Of a DNA stretch of 13,213 nt, positions 1-7,855 are shown one piece after another. Both the position numbers and the translations under genes were made by a program. Below the pieces are notes generated by a model. The model saw only the letters and a program-made list of their open reading frames with translations, was not told the DNA's origin and did no database searches. Within the stretch, counting starts at the first letter, position 1. Each line of letters opens with the position of its first letter. This DNA is from Desulfobacterales bacterium (GTDB lineage: Bacteria > Desulfobacterota > Desulfobacteria > Desulfobacterales > Desulfobacteraceae), in assembly GCA_022361535.1 (NCBI GenBank), contig JAKSAU010001049.1, positions 1-13,213 on the forward strand, in the 5' to 3' direction.

Positions 1-714
1 GTCAAAGGTGCTTTTACCGGAGCCATCAACGACAAGGTCGGCCGATTTGAAATGTGCAACAAAGGAAGCATCTTCTTGGATGAAATCGGAGAGATTTCTC
101 CTGTGCTCCAGCTAAAATTGCTCGGTGTCATTCAGGACCGGGAATTTGAACGGGTGGGAGACAGCCGTCCCGTCAAGGTGGACACCCGGATTATTGCAGC
201 TACCAATCGGCTTTTGAAAGAAGAGGTTCAAAACGGTAATTTCCGGGAAGATCTTTATTACCGGCTCAACGTGGTAGAAATCAAAATGCCTCCCCTGCGG
301 GAACGCCATGGTGATATCCCGTTGCTGATTGACCACTTTTTGAACCAGTTTAGAAAAAAATACAATAAACCAATTCAGGCGGTATCCACTGAAATTGTGA
401 AGATATTTACTGCCTATCCCTGGCCAGGAAATGTAAGAGAGTTGGAACATGCCATTGAACATGGGTTTGTCCTTTGTACAGAAGATGTGATAGACACAGC
501 TCATATCCCTTCTGAAATCATTCGATTCAATCACCCCGGCGGAGTACAGGCCTCAGATAATGGTACAAAGACAGAGTCAGAAGAGAAGCAGGAGTTGGTT
601 TCCATCTTAGAAAAGACAGACTGGAATAAGGCCAAGGCTGCTCGTCTTTTAGGGGTCAGCCGTCCCACCCTTTACCGAAAACTTGAGAAATTCGGTCTTG
701 AAAAAGAGGTATGA
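1..714 (+). CDS. Sigma-54-dependent transcriptional activator, C-terminal part (5' end outside window)
   Basis: The reading frame is open from base 1, so the gene starts upstream of the window; 237 residues are visible. In this fragment the sigma-54 contact loop GAFTGA is at residues 3-8, Walker B (GSIFLDE) at about 22-28, the IIAATNR sensor I stretch near 63-69, [10 protein letters not shown] with the arginine-finger region after it, and WPGNVREL in the lid. A Fis-type helix-turn-helix closes the protein (about 195-237, with [16 protein letters not shown]). These are the second half of an NtrC-family AAA+ domain plus a DNA-binding domain. The protein would hydrolyse ATP to remodel the closed complex of sigma-54 RNA polymerase. 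Its signal-sensing N-terminus is missing, so the inducer cannot be judged. It points at the TRAP operon 378 bp downstream and may be its activator (inference). No clear terminator follows its TGA stop. Confidence 0.95.
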   Translation, partial: VKGAFTGAINDKVGRFEMCNKGSIFLDEIGEISPVLQLKLLGVIQDREFERVGDSRPVKVDTRIIAATNRLLKEEVQNGNFREDLYYRLNVVEIKMPPLRERHGDIPLLIDHFLNQFRKKYNKPIQAVSTEIVKIFTAYPWPGNVRELEHAIEHGFVLCTEDVIDTAHIPSEIIRFNHPGGVQASDNGTKTESEEKQELVSILEKTDWNKAKAARLLGVSRPTLYRKLEKFGLEKEV

Positions 715-1092
715 TACAAGGGGCGGCTCTTTTAAGTATTTTCCATTAAAATTCAGTTAAAAAAATATGACTTTTTCTTAAGAGTTTACTTGACAAATAT
801 CATCTCATAAACTAATCAGATGAGTAGCATGAGTTTACAAGCTGAGATAGGTTGGGTCACTAATAATTTTAAAGAGTTATCTTAAATGATCCTGCCAGCT
901 CAAAAGTACATGGAATATTGGTTTGGCAAAAGGTGGAACTTATATGGGATTGCCGAGTAGCAATGGGCACAAGCTGAATAATCTATAATTTTAAGATGCA
1001 CAAAACCTGCAGATTAAAACTAAATACTTAAGCGTCTAACCATAGGGCCTTGGCCCTGCACTTAACATTAATTCAGAGGAGGTAGATTAGGG
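715..1092. other. Intergenic region upstream of the TRAP operon
   Basis: This 378-bp AT-rich stretch holds no convincing gene or RNA gene. A perfect -35-like TTGACA is at 790-795, but the element 17 bp downstream (TAATCA, 813-818) is a poor -10. A short inverted repeat CATCT/AGATG (801-805 and 818-822) overlaps it and could be an operator. A small hairpin ATTGC/GCAAT lies at 949-953 and 960-964. The best promoter candidate is the sigma-54-like element near the 3' end, listed separately. I found no cobalamin or glycine riboswitch core motifs by eye. Confidence 0.5.
1045..1060 (+). promoter_or_regulatory. Possible sigma-54 (-24/-12) promoter for the TRAP operon
   Basis: GGGCCTTGGCCCTGCA aligns to the consensus TGGCAC-N5-TTGCA. 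GG and GC are separated by exactly the required 10 bp, and the -12 half CTGCA differs from TTGCA at one base. A start site about 12 bp after the GC would lie near 1071, just before the ribosome binding site GAGGAGG (1076-1082), giving a very short leader. The element also forms a 6-bp inverted repeat (AGGGCC TT GGCCCT), so it could instead be an operator or a chance palindrome. The upstream gene encodes a sigma-54 activator, which supports the reading. Confidence 0.4.
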
Positions 1093-2088
1093 ATGAAGAG
1101 AATTGCTAAAATTATGATGGTAGTAGCAGCACTGGCTATGGTAGCAGCAACAGCTCATGCAGGCAAAGTAACGATGCGGGTAGGTGACATTGAAAATGTA
1201 AACAACCTGGGTGCAATCGCCTTGGACAAGTTTGCCGACCAGATTAAAAAAGACAGCAATGGTGAAATCAAAGTTAAAGCCTTTCATGCATCACAGATGG
1301 GCAGTGCAAACAAACAGCTCCAGCTTGTAAAATCAGGTACCCTGCAGTCATTCCGCGGCTCTATTTCCTGGCTGGCACAGTTTGACACAGGTTTCTCCCT
1401 GCTGGACTTCCCATTTACCCTGGGTTCTGCCCAAGAAGCTAAAATCGTTGCTACATCCAGCGCCCTTGATAAACTCAACGACAAACTGGCTGAAAAGCAC
1501 GGTATCCGCTATGTAACTGCCGGCTGGACCCGTCTTCCCCGCCAGATCCTGGTTAACAAACCCATCTCAGACATTGGTGAACTCAAAAGCGTAAAACTTC
1601 GTGTTCCTGAAGTATATGCTTACATTGAATCCTTCAAATCCATCGGTACCTCTCCCACACCGGTTGCTTTCGGCGAAACTTACCTGGCTCTGAAACAGGG
1701 TGTTGTAGAAGGTGCTGAAAACCATGTTGAATCCCTTTACAACATGAAATGGTTTGAGGTTGCCAAGCACCTTGTGATTACTGACCACTCCTATGACATC
1801 ACCGGTTTCATCGTGAATGATGAGTGGTGGAAAGGCCTGACCGACGGCCAGAGAAAACTCATCGTCGATACGTTCAACAAAGTTGACGAATGGTTTGTTA
1901 AAGAAAACGAAAGCCTGCAGAAAAAATACATCGACCTGATGGCTAAAGAAGGTGGTGTTAAGGTTCATACAGTTGATAAAGCCAGCTTTATCAGCAAAGT
2001 TGTTCCCAGCGCCATGATAGCTGCTGAAGAAGCTGGCGAATGGGATAAAGGTCTTTGGAACGAAATCCAGGAACTTTTGAAGAAGTAA
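1093..2088 (+). CDS. dctP: TRAP transporter periplasmic solute-binding protein (DctP family)
   Basis: This 331-residue protein has the usual length of a DctP-family extracytoplasmic receptor. It starts with a clear Sec signal peptide: MKR, a hydrophobic run to about residue 20, and a likely cleavage after AHA at residue 23. It binds the substrate in the periplasm and delivers it to the DctQ/DctM membrane unit. The KLRVPE segment carries Arg170, at the place where TRAP binding proteins usually have the arginine that salt-bridges a substrate carboxylate. The later GVVEGAENHVES segment (about 203-214) is also typical of the family. This suggests a carboxylated ligand (inference), which fits a betaine-like compound but also ordinary C4-dicarboxylates, 2-oxoacids or sulfonates. 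Start ATG 1093 is supported by GAGGAGG at 1076-1082. It is the first gene of the dctPQM set; a strong hairpin follows the stop codon. Confidence 0.95.
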   Translation: MKRIAKIMMVVAALAMVAATAHAGKVTMRVGDIENVNNLGAIALDKFADQIKKDSNGEIKVKAFHASQMGSANKQLQLVKSGTLQSFRGSISWLAQFDTGFSLLDFPFTLGSAQEAKIVATSSALDKLNDKLAEKHGIRYVTAGWTRLPRQILVNKPISDIGELKSVKLRVPEVYAYIESFKSIGTSPTPVAFGETYLALKQGVVEGAENHVESLYNMKWFEVAKHLVITDHSYDITGFIVNDEWWKGLTDGQRKLIVDTFNKVDEWFVKENESLQKKYIDLMAKEGGVKVHTVDKASFISKVVPSAMIAAEEAGEWDKGLWNEIQELLKK

Positions 2089-2121
2089 GATACCGCAACT
2101 TTTAAAAGCGGTTAAAAACAA

Positions 2122-2159
2122 GGCCAGGGTTCCTTTGGGCAAACACGGGAGCCCTGGCT
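2122..2159 (+). promoter_or_regulatory. Intercistronic stem-loop between dctP and dctQ
   Basis: GCCAGGG (2123-2129) pairs perfectly with CCCTGGC (2152-2158). The stem extends through wobble and Watson-Crick pairs to about 13 bp (2122-2134 with 2147-2159), with a 12-nt loop. No T-run follows, so it is not a standard intrinsic terminator. Such hairpins after binding-protein genes often protect the upstream message and allow more binding protein than membrane subunits; that role is inferred from position. Confidence 0.7.
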
Positions 2160-2200
2160 GATCCACCTTTTGAAACACCTATCAAACAAATGAGAGAATC

Positions 2201-2662
2201 ATGAAAAATATACTCGAACGAATGAGTAAGGGGTATATTGCGGCCTTGCTTGTGTCCTTTGCTGTCATAATCATTTGTGTTGTCCTTCAGATTGTGACCC
2301 GTTACGTTTTAAACCAACCATTGACCTGGACAGAAGAGGTTTCCTTATTTGCATTTTGCTGGTTTACCTTCCTGGGTGCGGCCGCCTGTTCCTGGGAAGA
2401 CTCCCACCTGGCGGTGGATTTCTTTTATAATAAGATGGGGAAAAAAGTTAAGAAAATTGCTGACATCTGCATTATGCTCCTGGTCCTTGTGATGTGTGGG
2501 TTCATGATTGTTGATGCTGTAATTGCCATGAAAGAACAGATTGGCATCTCATCGGTGGCGTTAAGAATTCCGATTCCGGCCTATACTGCTGCCATCTTCA
2601 TCGGGTTTGTTGCCATGGCCCTGTTTACCATTTACCACCTGATTAGACGGATCAGGAACTGA
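2201..2662 (+). CDS. dctQ: TRAP transporter small membrane subunit (DctQ family)
   Basis: This 153-residue protein matches the small-subunit family in size and topology, with four hydrophobic segments at roughly residues 12-34, 47-65, 86-108 and 124-147. It carries the typical RYVLNQPLTWTEEVSLFAFCW region after the first helix, including the TEE motif seen in DctQ proteins. It sits in the inner membrane with DctM and helps form the binding-protein docking surface of this sodium-driven secondary transporter. The start at 2201 has a weak GAGAG sequence just upstream (2192-2196). The gene lies 112 bp after dctP and 67 bp before dctM, on the same strand. Confidence 0.93.
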   Translation: MKNILERMSKGYIAALLVSFAVIIICVVLQIVTRYVLNQPLTWTEEVSLFAFCWFTFLGAAACSWEDSHLAVDFFYNKMGKKVKKIADICIMLLVLVMCGFMIVDAVIAMKEQIGISSVALRIPIPAYTAAIFIGFVAMALFTIYHLIRRIRN

Positions 2663-2729
2663 TAATGACTTCAACGTGTACAATTCCGACGGTACGGGTG
2701 TGCACTAAACTATATGTAAGGAATATCTG

Positions 2730-4013
2730 ATGGGAAGCGTTCTTTTCTTATTGGTTTTTGTAGTGTTAATGATTCTAAAGGTACCTGTTGCCTTTAGCCT
2801 GGGGTTTTCCTGCCTGTTTTATTTTGTGACCAATGGAGTTCCCTTAGAAACAGTCCCCACAATCATGCTCGGCACCTTTGAATCCTTTACCCTTCTTGCC
2901 ATTCCCTTGTTCATGCTGGCAGGCCAGATTATGAATATGGGCGGGGTAACGGAACGGCTTTTTGACTTTTGTAAAAAACTTGTGGGGCATATCCCTGGAG
3001 GCCTGGGCCACGTGAATATCGTTTCATCCCTTATTTTTGCAGGGATGTCCGGCTCAGCTACTGCTGATGCAGCAGGGCTTGGCACAATTGAGATCAATTA
3101 CATGAAAAAGGAAGGGTATGACCCAGCCTTTGCAGCGGCAGTTACGGCTGCATCCTCAACCGTAGGTACCATCATGCCGCCGTCTTTAGGGTTTGTTATT
3201 TTCGGTGCCATGACCGGAACATCGATTGCCGGCCTTTTTATTGCCGGTATTGGTCCTGCCATCTTAATGACCATTGCCCAGATGGTCATCGTCTATTTTG
3301 AGGCAAGAAAACGTAATTTTAAAGTTTACCCCCGTGCAACCCTGGTCATGATCCTTTTGGCCTTTTGCAAGTCCTTTTTGCCTATGCTGACTCCCATCAT
3401 CATTCTCGCTGGGATCATGACCGGGTTTGCTACTCCCACCGAAGCGGCAGTACTTTCCATCATTTACGCGGTGTTCTTGGGAATGATTATTTATAAGGAA
3501 CTGGACTTTAAGGGACTGATCCAGACCATGATCAATGTGGGCAAAGGCACCGCCAAGATCATGTTGATTGTCTCTTTTGCCTCTGTTTTCGGATGGATTC
3601 TCACCTATGAAGGCATTCCTGCCATGCTCACAGAGCTTTTGATGGGTATCAGCGAAAGCAAATACGTTATCCTGATGATTCTTAACGTTTTCATCCTGGT
3701 CCTGGGCTGTTTCATGGAAAGTATTTCTGTTATGATGATCGTTGTGCCGGTTCTCATCCCACTGCTGAACACATTGGGAATTGAGCTGATGCACTTCGGT
3801 GTTATACTGGAACTGAACCTTAACATCGGCCTGATCACACCACCACTGGGTGTATGTGCCTACGTAACAGCAGATATTGCAGAAGTCTCTTTTGAAGAGG
3901 TCATGAAGGCAATCTGGCCGTTCCTTGGGGTATTGATTTTTGTATTGATGATTATTACCTATTTTCCGGCTGCCCCGCTGTTCTTACCCCGTTTGTTCGG
4001 ATTCTTGCCTTAA
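2730..4013 (+). CDS. dctM: TRAP transporter large permease subunit (DctM family)
   Basis: This 427-residue, very hydrophobic protein has the length and repeated-helix pattern of the DctM permease (ion transporter superfamily), with about 11-12 membrane segments. Recognisable family stretches are PLFMLAGQIMNMGG near residue 60, the SGSATADAAGLGTIEI region near 107-122, SSTVGTIMPPSLGFVIFGAMTGTSIAGLFIAGIGPA near 142-176, and NLNIGLITPPLGVCAYV near 360-376. It forms the substrate and sodium pathway and uses the sodium gradient rather than ATP. ATG 2730 is preceded by AAGGA at about 2718-2722. The stop is 9 bp before the next start, so it is co-transcribed with the flavoprotein gene. Confidence 0.96.
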   Translation: MGSVLFLLVFVVLMILKVPVAFSLGFSCLFYFVTNGVPLETVPTIMLGTFESFTLLAIPLFMLAGQIMNMGGVTERLFDFCKKLVGHIPGGLGHVNIVSSLIFAGMSGSATADAAGLGTIEINYMKKEGYDPAFAAAVTAASSTVGTIMPPSLGFVIFGAMTGTSIAGLFIAGIGPAILMTIAQMVIVYFEARKRNFKVYPRATLVMILLAFCKSFLPMLTPIIILAGIMTGFATPTEAAVLSIIYAVFLGMIIYKELDFKGLIQTMINVGKGTAKIMLIVSFASVFGWILTYEGIPAMLTELLMGISESKYVILMILNVFILVLGCFMESISVMMIVVPVLIPLLNTLGIELMHFGVILELNLNIGLITPPLGVCAYVTADIAEVSFEEVMKAIWPFLGVLIFVLMIITYFPAAPLFLPRLFGFLP

Positions 4014-4022
4014 GGAGAAAAC

Positions 4023-5384
4023 ATGTCAGTTATAATAGAAAAAGAGAGACAAACCCCTGTATTGGATGAAGCAGATGTATTGGTTGTGGGCAGCGGCCCC
4101 GGCGGCTTATCAGCAGCCATTGCGGCAGCAAGAGCAGGAGTTAAAACCATATTGATTGAGCGCTACGGCTGCTTTGGCGGCAACATGACTGTTGTGGGCG
4201 TTGAATCACTTGCCTGGTACCGTCACGAAAAAACCATTGACTCTGAGGGTATCGGGATCGAGTTTGAAAACCGTGCCATGGAAATGGGTGCCACGGCCAA
4301 AGAAGTCCAGTCTGACAGCCAGGCCCTGAATACGGAATTGTTCAAGCATGTGGCCGACACCCTGGTCACAGAAGCAGGTGTTATTCCGCTGTTGCACTGC
4401 TACGGGGTAGAGCCCATTGTTGAAGGGGACACCATCAAAGGTGTGGTTACCGAAAGTAAATCCGGCCGTCTTGCCGTTCTGGGCAAAGTAGTGATTGATG
4501 CCACAGGGGATGCTGATATTGCCTTTAGGGCAGGTGCTCCCTGCACAATGGAACCGGTTCCCGAACGCCAAGCCGTCACGTTAGCCTTCAACTGCTGCGG
4601 TGTAAACAAAGACCGGTTCATGGAATACATCAAAGAGGACCCTGCCACATACGGAGATTGGGGAGAAGATTGGGCCCAACAGACATCAGGTCTTGAGAAC
4701 GACATGTTCAGCCCCTATTTTCAAAAACAGTTCGACCAAGCCATAGAAAAAAACATCATCCCTAAAAGTGACTGGGATTTATGCGGGTCATGGTCCACTA
4801 TTACAGATGACGGACAGGCCACCTATATGAACCTGGTGCACTTAGGCAAGGTGGATATTACTGATGTCAGGGATCTGACCCGTGCAGAAATGGACGGCCG
4901 CAGACAAGTTCTGGATGCTATCAAGGCCATGAACCACACCATCCCTGGATTTGAAAAGGCCAGGTTGAGAAATTATGCCATGACTATAGGGACAAGGGAT
5001 TCAAGAAAAATCCAGGGTGAATACGAATTAACCGGCCATGATGTCCTCAATGAAGCAAGATTTGAAGATTCCATCGGTGTTTTCCCCGAGTTTGTTGACG
5101 GGTTTGGGGTGCTTCGCCTGCCTGTAACAGGCCGCTATTTCCAGGTACCTTACAGAAGTATCCTGCCTAAGAGAATAGAAAGCCTGCTTGTGGCAGGCCG
5201 TTCTATTGCAGGGGACCAGATTTCCCATGCTGCCACCCGGAACATGATGTGCTGTGCGGTTTCCGGGCAAGGTGCGGGTGTTGCAGCAGCTGTGGCTGCC
5301 AAATCAGGCAAACCGTGCAGACAGGTACCGGTAAAGGATATACAAAACGTACTGGCCGAACAGAATGTCCGCTGCCACTATTAA
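4023..5384 (+). CDS. FAD-dependent oxidoreductase (FAD_oxidored-type flavoprotein)
   Basis: This 453-residue protein has an N-terminal Rossmann nucleotide-binding motif VVGSGPGGLSAAIAAARAG (GxGxxG at 23-28) with Glu46 at the end of the second strand, followed by GCFGGN (49-54). A second FAD-contact stretch VIDATGDADIA lies at about 157-167. A GTRDSRKIQGEY segment is at about 323-334, and the C-terminal FAD motif LLVAGRSIAGD is at 388-398. These fit the FAD_oxidored family (PF12831-like). No iron-sulfur cluster motif or transmembrane segment is evident, so it is probably a soluble flavoenzyme whose electron acceptor is unknown. The strong ribosome site AAGGAG ends 4 bp before ATG 4023, and dctM ends 9 bp upstream, so it is part of the transporter operon. 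It probably oxidises the imported compound or an intermediate (inference); the substrate cannot be read from sequence. Confidence 0.85.
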   Translation: MSVIIEKERQTPVLDEADVLVVGSGPGGLSAAIAAARAGVKTILIERYGCFGGNMTVVGVESLAWYRHEKTIDSEGIGIEFENRAMEMGATAKEVQSDSQALNTELFKHVADTLVTEAGVIPLLHCYGVEPIVEGDTIKGVVTESKSGRLAVLGKVVIDATGDADIAFRAGAPCTMEPVPERQAVTLAFNCCGVNKDRFMEYIKEDPATYGDWGEDWAQQTSGLENDMFSPYFQKQFDQAIEKNIIPKSDWDLCGSWSTITDDGQATYMNLVHLGKVDITDVRDLTRAEMDGRRQVLDAIKAMNHTIPGFEKARLRNYAMTIGTRDSRKIQGEYELTGHDVLNEARFEDSIGVFPEFVDGFGVLRLPVTGRYFQVPYRSILPKRIESLLVAGRSIAGDQISHAATRNMMCCAVSGQGAGVAAAVAAKSGKPCRQVPVKDIQNVLAEQNVRCHY

Positions 5385-5457
5385 TAAAGAAACGTAAAAA
5401 TTATTCTCCTTTAAAAAGTCATCAGGTGTGTGTAGGGTAAATAGGTTTGCCCAGAAT

Positions 5458-5472
5458 GTTCCAACTGGGAAC
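5458..5472. promoter_or_regulatory. Possible operator upstream of the GntR-family gene
   Basis: GTTCC-AACTG-GGAAC is a 5-bp inverted repeat with a 5-bp spacer, 26 bp before the repressor start codon. An overlapping CCCAG/CTGGG pair (5451-5469) adds symmetry. Position fits autoregulation by the downstream GntR protein, but the sequence does not match the usual FadR-type pattern TNGTNNNACNA, so confidence is low. Confidence 0.25.
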
Positions 5473-5498
5473 CATACGCATAGATGACAGGAGCTCTT

Positions 5499-6209
5499 AT
5501 GAGCATCAAAATACAAAAAATAACTGCTACCGAAGCCCTTGTTGAAAACCTTAAGGAACGAATCACCAGCTGTGAGTTCGGCCCTGGTGAAAAGTTACCC
5601 AGTGAGCAGTCTTTGCTGAAAGAGTACAATGTCAGCCGACTGACTTTAAGGGATGCCTTGGCCCGACTGGCGGCCGTGGGAGTAATCCGGGTCCAGCATG
5701 GTAAAGGCGCGTTTGTAAATGCCAAAGTGAGTGTCCCTGCGCTTGAAAATGTTCTGATTCCCATGTTTGTCCAGCAAAACAGGACCAGAATGAAGGAACT
5801 CATAGAAGCCCGGAACCTTATTGAGTCTGAAATTGCTGCAAACGTGGCACTTGGAAGGACAGACAAAGAAATCAAGCATCTTGAAAAACTGCTTAAATAT
5901 GATGAATCAACCATAACAAGTGCTGACATCTTTGCTGACAGGGACTATGCATTTCATCTGGCACTCTCGGAAATTTCAAGGAACGAGTTTTATCACTCCA
6001 TGTACCAGGCCCTGTACCGCCAGATTCGCTTCTTTTTGATTCAATATGCCAAGAGCATTTCAGATTGGAAAGAAGCCCTGGACAGGCACCGTCCTATACT
6101 TGAGGCCATTATAGAACAAGACGAGCAACGGGCACGCAGCCTGGCAAGAGAACATGCCGGTATCTGTGCCTCATTTATTCAGCAATATTCCATAGAGAAT
6201 GATGCCTGA
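5499..6209 (+). CDS. GntR-family transcriptional regulator, FadR subfamily (FCD domain)
   Basis: The N-terminus is a winged helix (about residues 8-75) with the GntR signature PGEKLPSEQSLLKEYNVSRLTLRDALARLAAVGVI and the wing GKGAF. The C-terminal FCD ligand-binding domain (about 90-230) has the metal-site residues of this family: Asp149 and His153 in DRDYAFHLAL, His197 in RHRPILEAI and His219 in REHAG. FCD proteins usually bind a small carboxylic acid and leave the DNA when it binds. I chose ATG 5499 over the in-frame ATG at 5484 because AGGAG (5489-5493) sits 5 bp upstream of 5499 and lies inside the reading frame of the longer version. The product is 236 residues. It lies between the flavoprotein and aminotransferase genes on the same strand and is probably the substrate-responsive repressor of this catabolic cluster (inference). 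Confidence 0.93.
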   Translation: MSIKIQKITATEALVENLKERITSCEFGPGEKLPSEQSLLKEYNVSRLTLRDALARLAAVGVIRVQHGKGAFVNAKVSVPALENVLIPMFVQQNRTRMKELIEARNLIESEIAANVALGRTDKEIKHLEKLLKYDESTITSADIFADRDYAFHLALSEISRNEFYHSMYQALYRQIRFFLIQYAKSISDWKEALDRHRPILEAIIEQDEQRARSLAREHAGICASFIQQYSIENDA

Positions 6210-6260
6210 TCAATCTAATAAATAAAAATAGTTAAGACCAAACGAATAAGAAGGTAAACA

Positions 6261-7370
6261 ATGGAAAACATCTTAAACTCAATTGAAGAAATCACCCTGA
6301 TGGGCCCAGGGCCCTCTTGTGTAGATCCATCTGTTCTGGATGCCATGAGCAAAAGTACCCTTGGCCATCTTGATCCCTCATTCATCAAGATTATGGATGC
6401 CATAAAAGAACAGATGCAGGGTCTTTTACACACAGAAAACAAACTCACCATTCCTGTTTCTGGAACTGGTTCTGCAGGCATGGAAACCGCTTTTGTCAAC
6501 CTGGTGGAAAAAGGTGACCCGGTCCTTATCCTTATCAACGGGGTATTTGGTACCAGAATGCAGGATGTCGCAACCCGTCTTGGTGGCAACGTAGATACCC
6601 TTGAATTTGAATGGGGCACCCCTGTCCTTGTTGAAGATGTCAAAGCCGCCCTTGGTGAAAAATCCTATAAGCTAGTTGCTGTTGTTCACGCTGAAACATC
6701 AACTGGTGTTGAAAACCCCGTGTCTGAAATCGGTGCCTTGCTCAAAGGAACAGATACCATTTTCCTTGTAGATGCCGTAACCAGTTTTTGCGGTATGGAA
6801 ATCCAAATGGATGAGTGGGGTATTGATGCCCTGTACAGCGGTACCCAAAAATGTTTGTCCTGTCCTCCAGGCCTGGCGCCCCTCTCCTTTTCAGACAAAG
6901 CGGTTGAAAAACTGAAGAACCGTACGGACAAAGTACCCAACTGGTACCTGGACTTGACCATGATCATCAACTATTGGGAAGGTGCGACACGAGCTTACCA
7001 TCATACCGCCCCCATCAATATGCTTTACGGACTGTACCAGGCACTTTATCTGGTTCATGAAGAAGGGGAAGCTGCAGTTTACAAACGTCATATGGATGCC
7101 CATCAGCAACTGATCCAGGGTCTTAAAGAACTCGATATTCAGATGCTTGTGGATGAATCCTGCCGTCTTCCCATGCTCAACTCCATTGTTATTCCGCAAG
7201 GGGCTGACGATGCTGGTGTCCGTGGAAAGCTTTTGAAAGATTATAAGATTGAAATCGGCGCAGGCTTAGGTCCTCTTGCCGGTAAAATCTGGAGAATCGG
7301 CCTGATGGGCCATACAGCAAGACCTGAAAATGTCGAAAAGCTCCTTGCTGCACTAAAAACCGTATTGTAG
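6261..7370 (+). CDS. Class V PLP-dependent aminotransferase (alanine/serine-glyoxylate type)
   Basis: This 369-residue protein has the full fold-type I class V pattern: GPGPS near the N-terminus (15-19), the PLP-phosphate loop SGTGSAGME (67-75), HAETSTGV (143-150), the Asp-containing DAVTSFCGME (Asp171), SGTQKCL with the PLP lysine Lys197, RAYHHTAP (244-251) and the carboxylate-binding arginine in WRIGLMG (Arg345). These are hallmarks of the alanine-glyoxylate/serine-pyruvate aminotransferase group, which also includes ureidoglycine-glyoxylate enzymes, so the exact amino donor is open. It could remove the amino group left after demethylation or oxidation of the imported amine (inference). The ribosome site AAGAAGG is at 6248-6253. 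The stop is TAG (7368-7370), notable in a window with a likely pyrrolysine TAG. A very strong terminator follows. Confidence 0.92.
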   Translation: MENILNSIEEITLMGPGPSCVDPSVLDAMSKSTLGHLDPSFIKIMDAIKEQMQGLLHTENKLTIPVSGTGSAGMETAFVNLVEKGDPVLILINGVFGTRMQDVATRLGGNVDTLEFEWGTPVLVEDVKAALGEKSYKLVAVVHAETSTGVENPVSEIGALLKGTDTIFLVDAVTSFCGMEIQMDEWGIDALYSGTQKCLSCPPGLAPLSFSDKAVEKLKNRTDKVPNWYLDLTMIINYWEGATRAYHHTAPINMLYGLYQALYLVHEEGEAAVYKRHMDAHQQLIQGLKELDIQMLVDESCRLPMLNSIVIPQGADDAGVRGKLLKDYKIEIGAGLGPLAGKIWRIGLMGHTARPENVEKLLAALKTVL

Positions 7371-7390
7371 AACGTCCCTTTTAAAGGGCA

Positions 7391-7437
7391 AAAGGCCATG
7401 GAAAAAACATCCTCCCTTTTTCCATGGCCTTTTTTTC
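7391..7437 (+). terminator. Strong Rho-independent terminator after the aminotransferase gene
   Basis: A perfect 16-bp stem (7391-7406 with 7417-7432, core AAGGCCATGG) encloses a 10-nt loop and runs directly into a T-tract (7430-7436). It ends the transporter-flavoprotein-GntR-aminotransferase block and separates it from the methyltransferase genes. Confidence 0.93.
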
Positions 7438-7520
7438 TTCGAACTCCCCCTACCAAAGCCCCTATAGTATAGTAGGTCTCACACGAAATTGAGATTGAAC
7501 CCGAAGAAAAAAGGTGTCCC

Positions 7521-7621
7521 ATATACAAATACCGGCCCGTTTATTCTAAGAAGCGGCTGCCGAATTTTTTTCAAGAAAAATTCGGCAGCCGCTTCCGCGA
7601 TAAAAGAGCCGGTATCCATAT
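7521..7621. repeat. Large nested inverted repeat (about 100 bp), hairpin or MITE-like
   Basis: The core is a perfect 20-bp stem, 7550-7569 pairing with 7576-7595 (arm includes AAGCGGCTGCCGAATTTTT), with a 6-nt loop. Outside it, TTTAT (7540-7544) pairs with ATAAA (7600-7604), ATACCGGC (7529-7536) with GCCGGTAT (7608-7615), and ATAT (7521-7524) with ATAT (7618-7621), with small bulges. No T-run follows on either strand, so it is not a normal terminator. It may be a miniature inverted-repeat element or a structured RNA; no target-site duplication was evident by eye. Confidence 0.75.
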
Positions 7622-7710
7622 TTACCAATACTCTACCGATAAATTTTAAGGCCTACCCTTTAGAGCATGTACCAAAACAAGCAAGCCCAAAGCCACTCAT
7701 CAAAACAGAA

Positions 7711-7727
7711 GTGTAAACCCGTTACAC
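7711..7727. promoter_or_regulatory. Palindromic operator candidate GTGTAA-N5-TTACAC
   Basis: GTGTAAACCCGTTACAC is a perfect 6-bp inverted repeat with a 5-bp spacer, the shape of a dimeric activator or repressor site. It is about 130-145 bp upstream of the putative sigma-54 promoter at 7856, a normal distance for an enhancer-type upstream activating sequence. The binding protein is unknown; one of the two nearby sigma-54 activators is a candidate. Confidence 0.45.
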
Positions 7728-7751
7728 CTATGCCCCTTACACATCTGCCAC
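7722..7751. repeat. Two tandem 15-bp direct repeats
   Basis: TTACACCTATGCCCC (7722-7736) is followed at once by TTACACATCTGCCAC (7737-7751), matching at 12 of 15 positions. The first copy shares its TTACAC with the right arm of the palindrome at 7711-7727, so three half-sites are arrayed on the DNA. This looks like a multi-site binding region for a regulator. Confidence 0.45.
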
Positions 7752-7855
7752 TTGTATCATCTCTGTTGTAAAACACGCGCCCTCATCTTTTCAAGCAAAT
7801 ACCTGATACCCTTTACTGGCAAACCTTTCAAGCCGCGTTGGCGTGCCGGATTTAA

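Noticed and set aside
838..1080. Possible cobalamin or glycine riboswitch before dctP
   Set aside because: Several short hairpins exist, but none of the conserved box or core sequences of these classes could be found by eye.
3264..3794. 176-codon minus-strand open frame opposite dctM
   Set aside because: Composition is biased (His, Asn, Gln, Asp-rich), as expected for the reverse strand of a hydrophobic membrane gene.
7489..7716. 75-codon open frame on the plus strand in the long gap
   Set aside because: It has no ribosome site, runs through the large inverted repeat and does not resemble a known protein.
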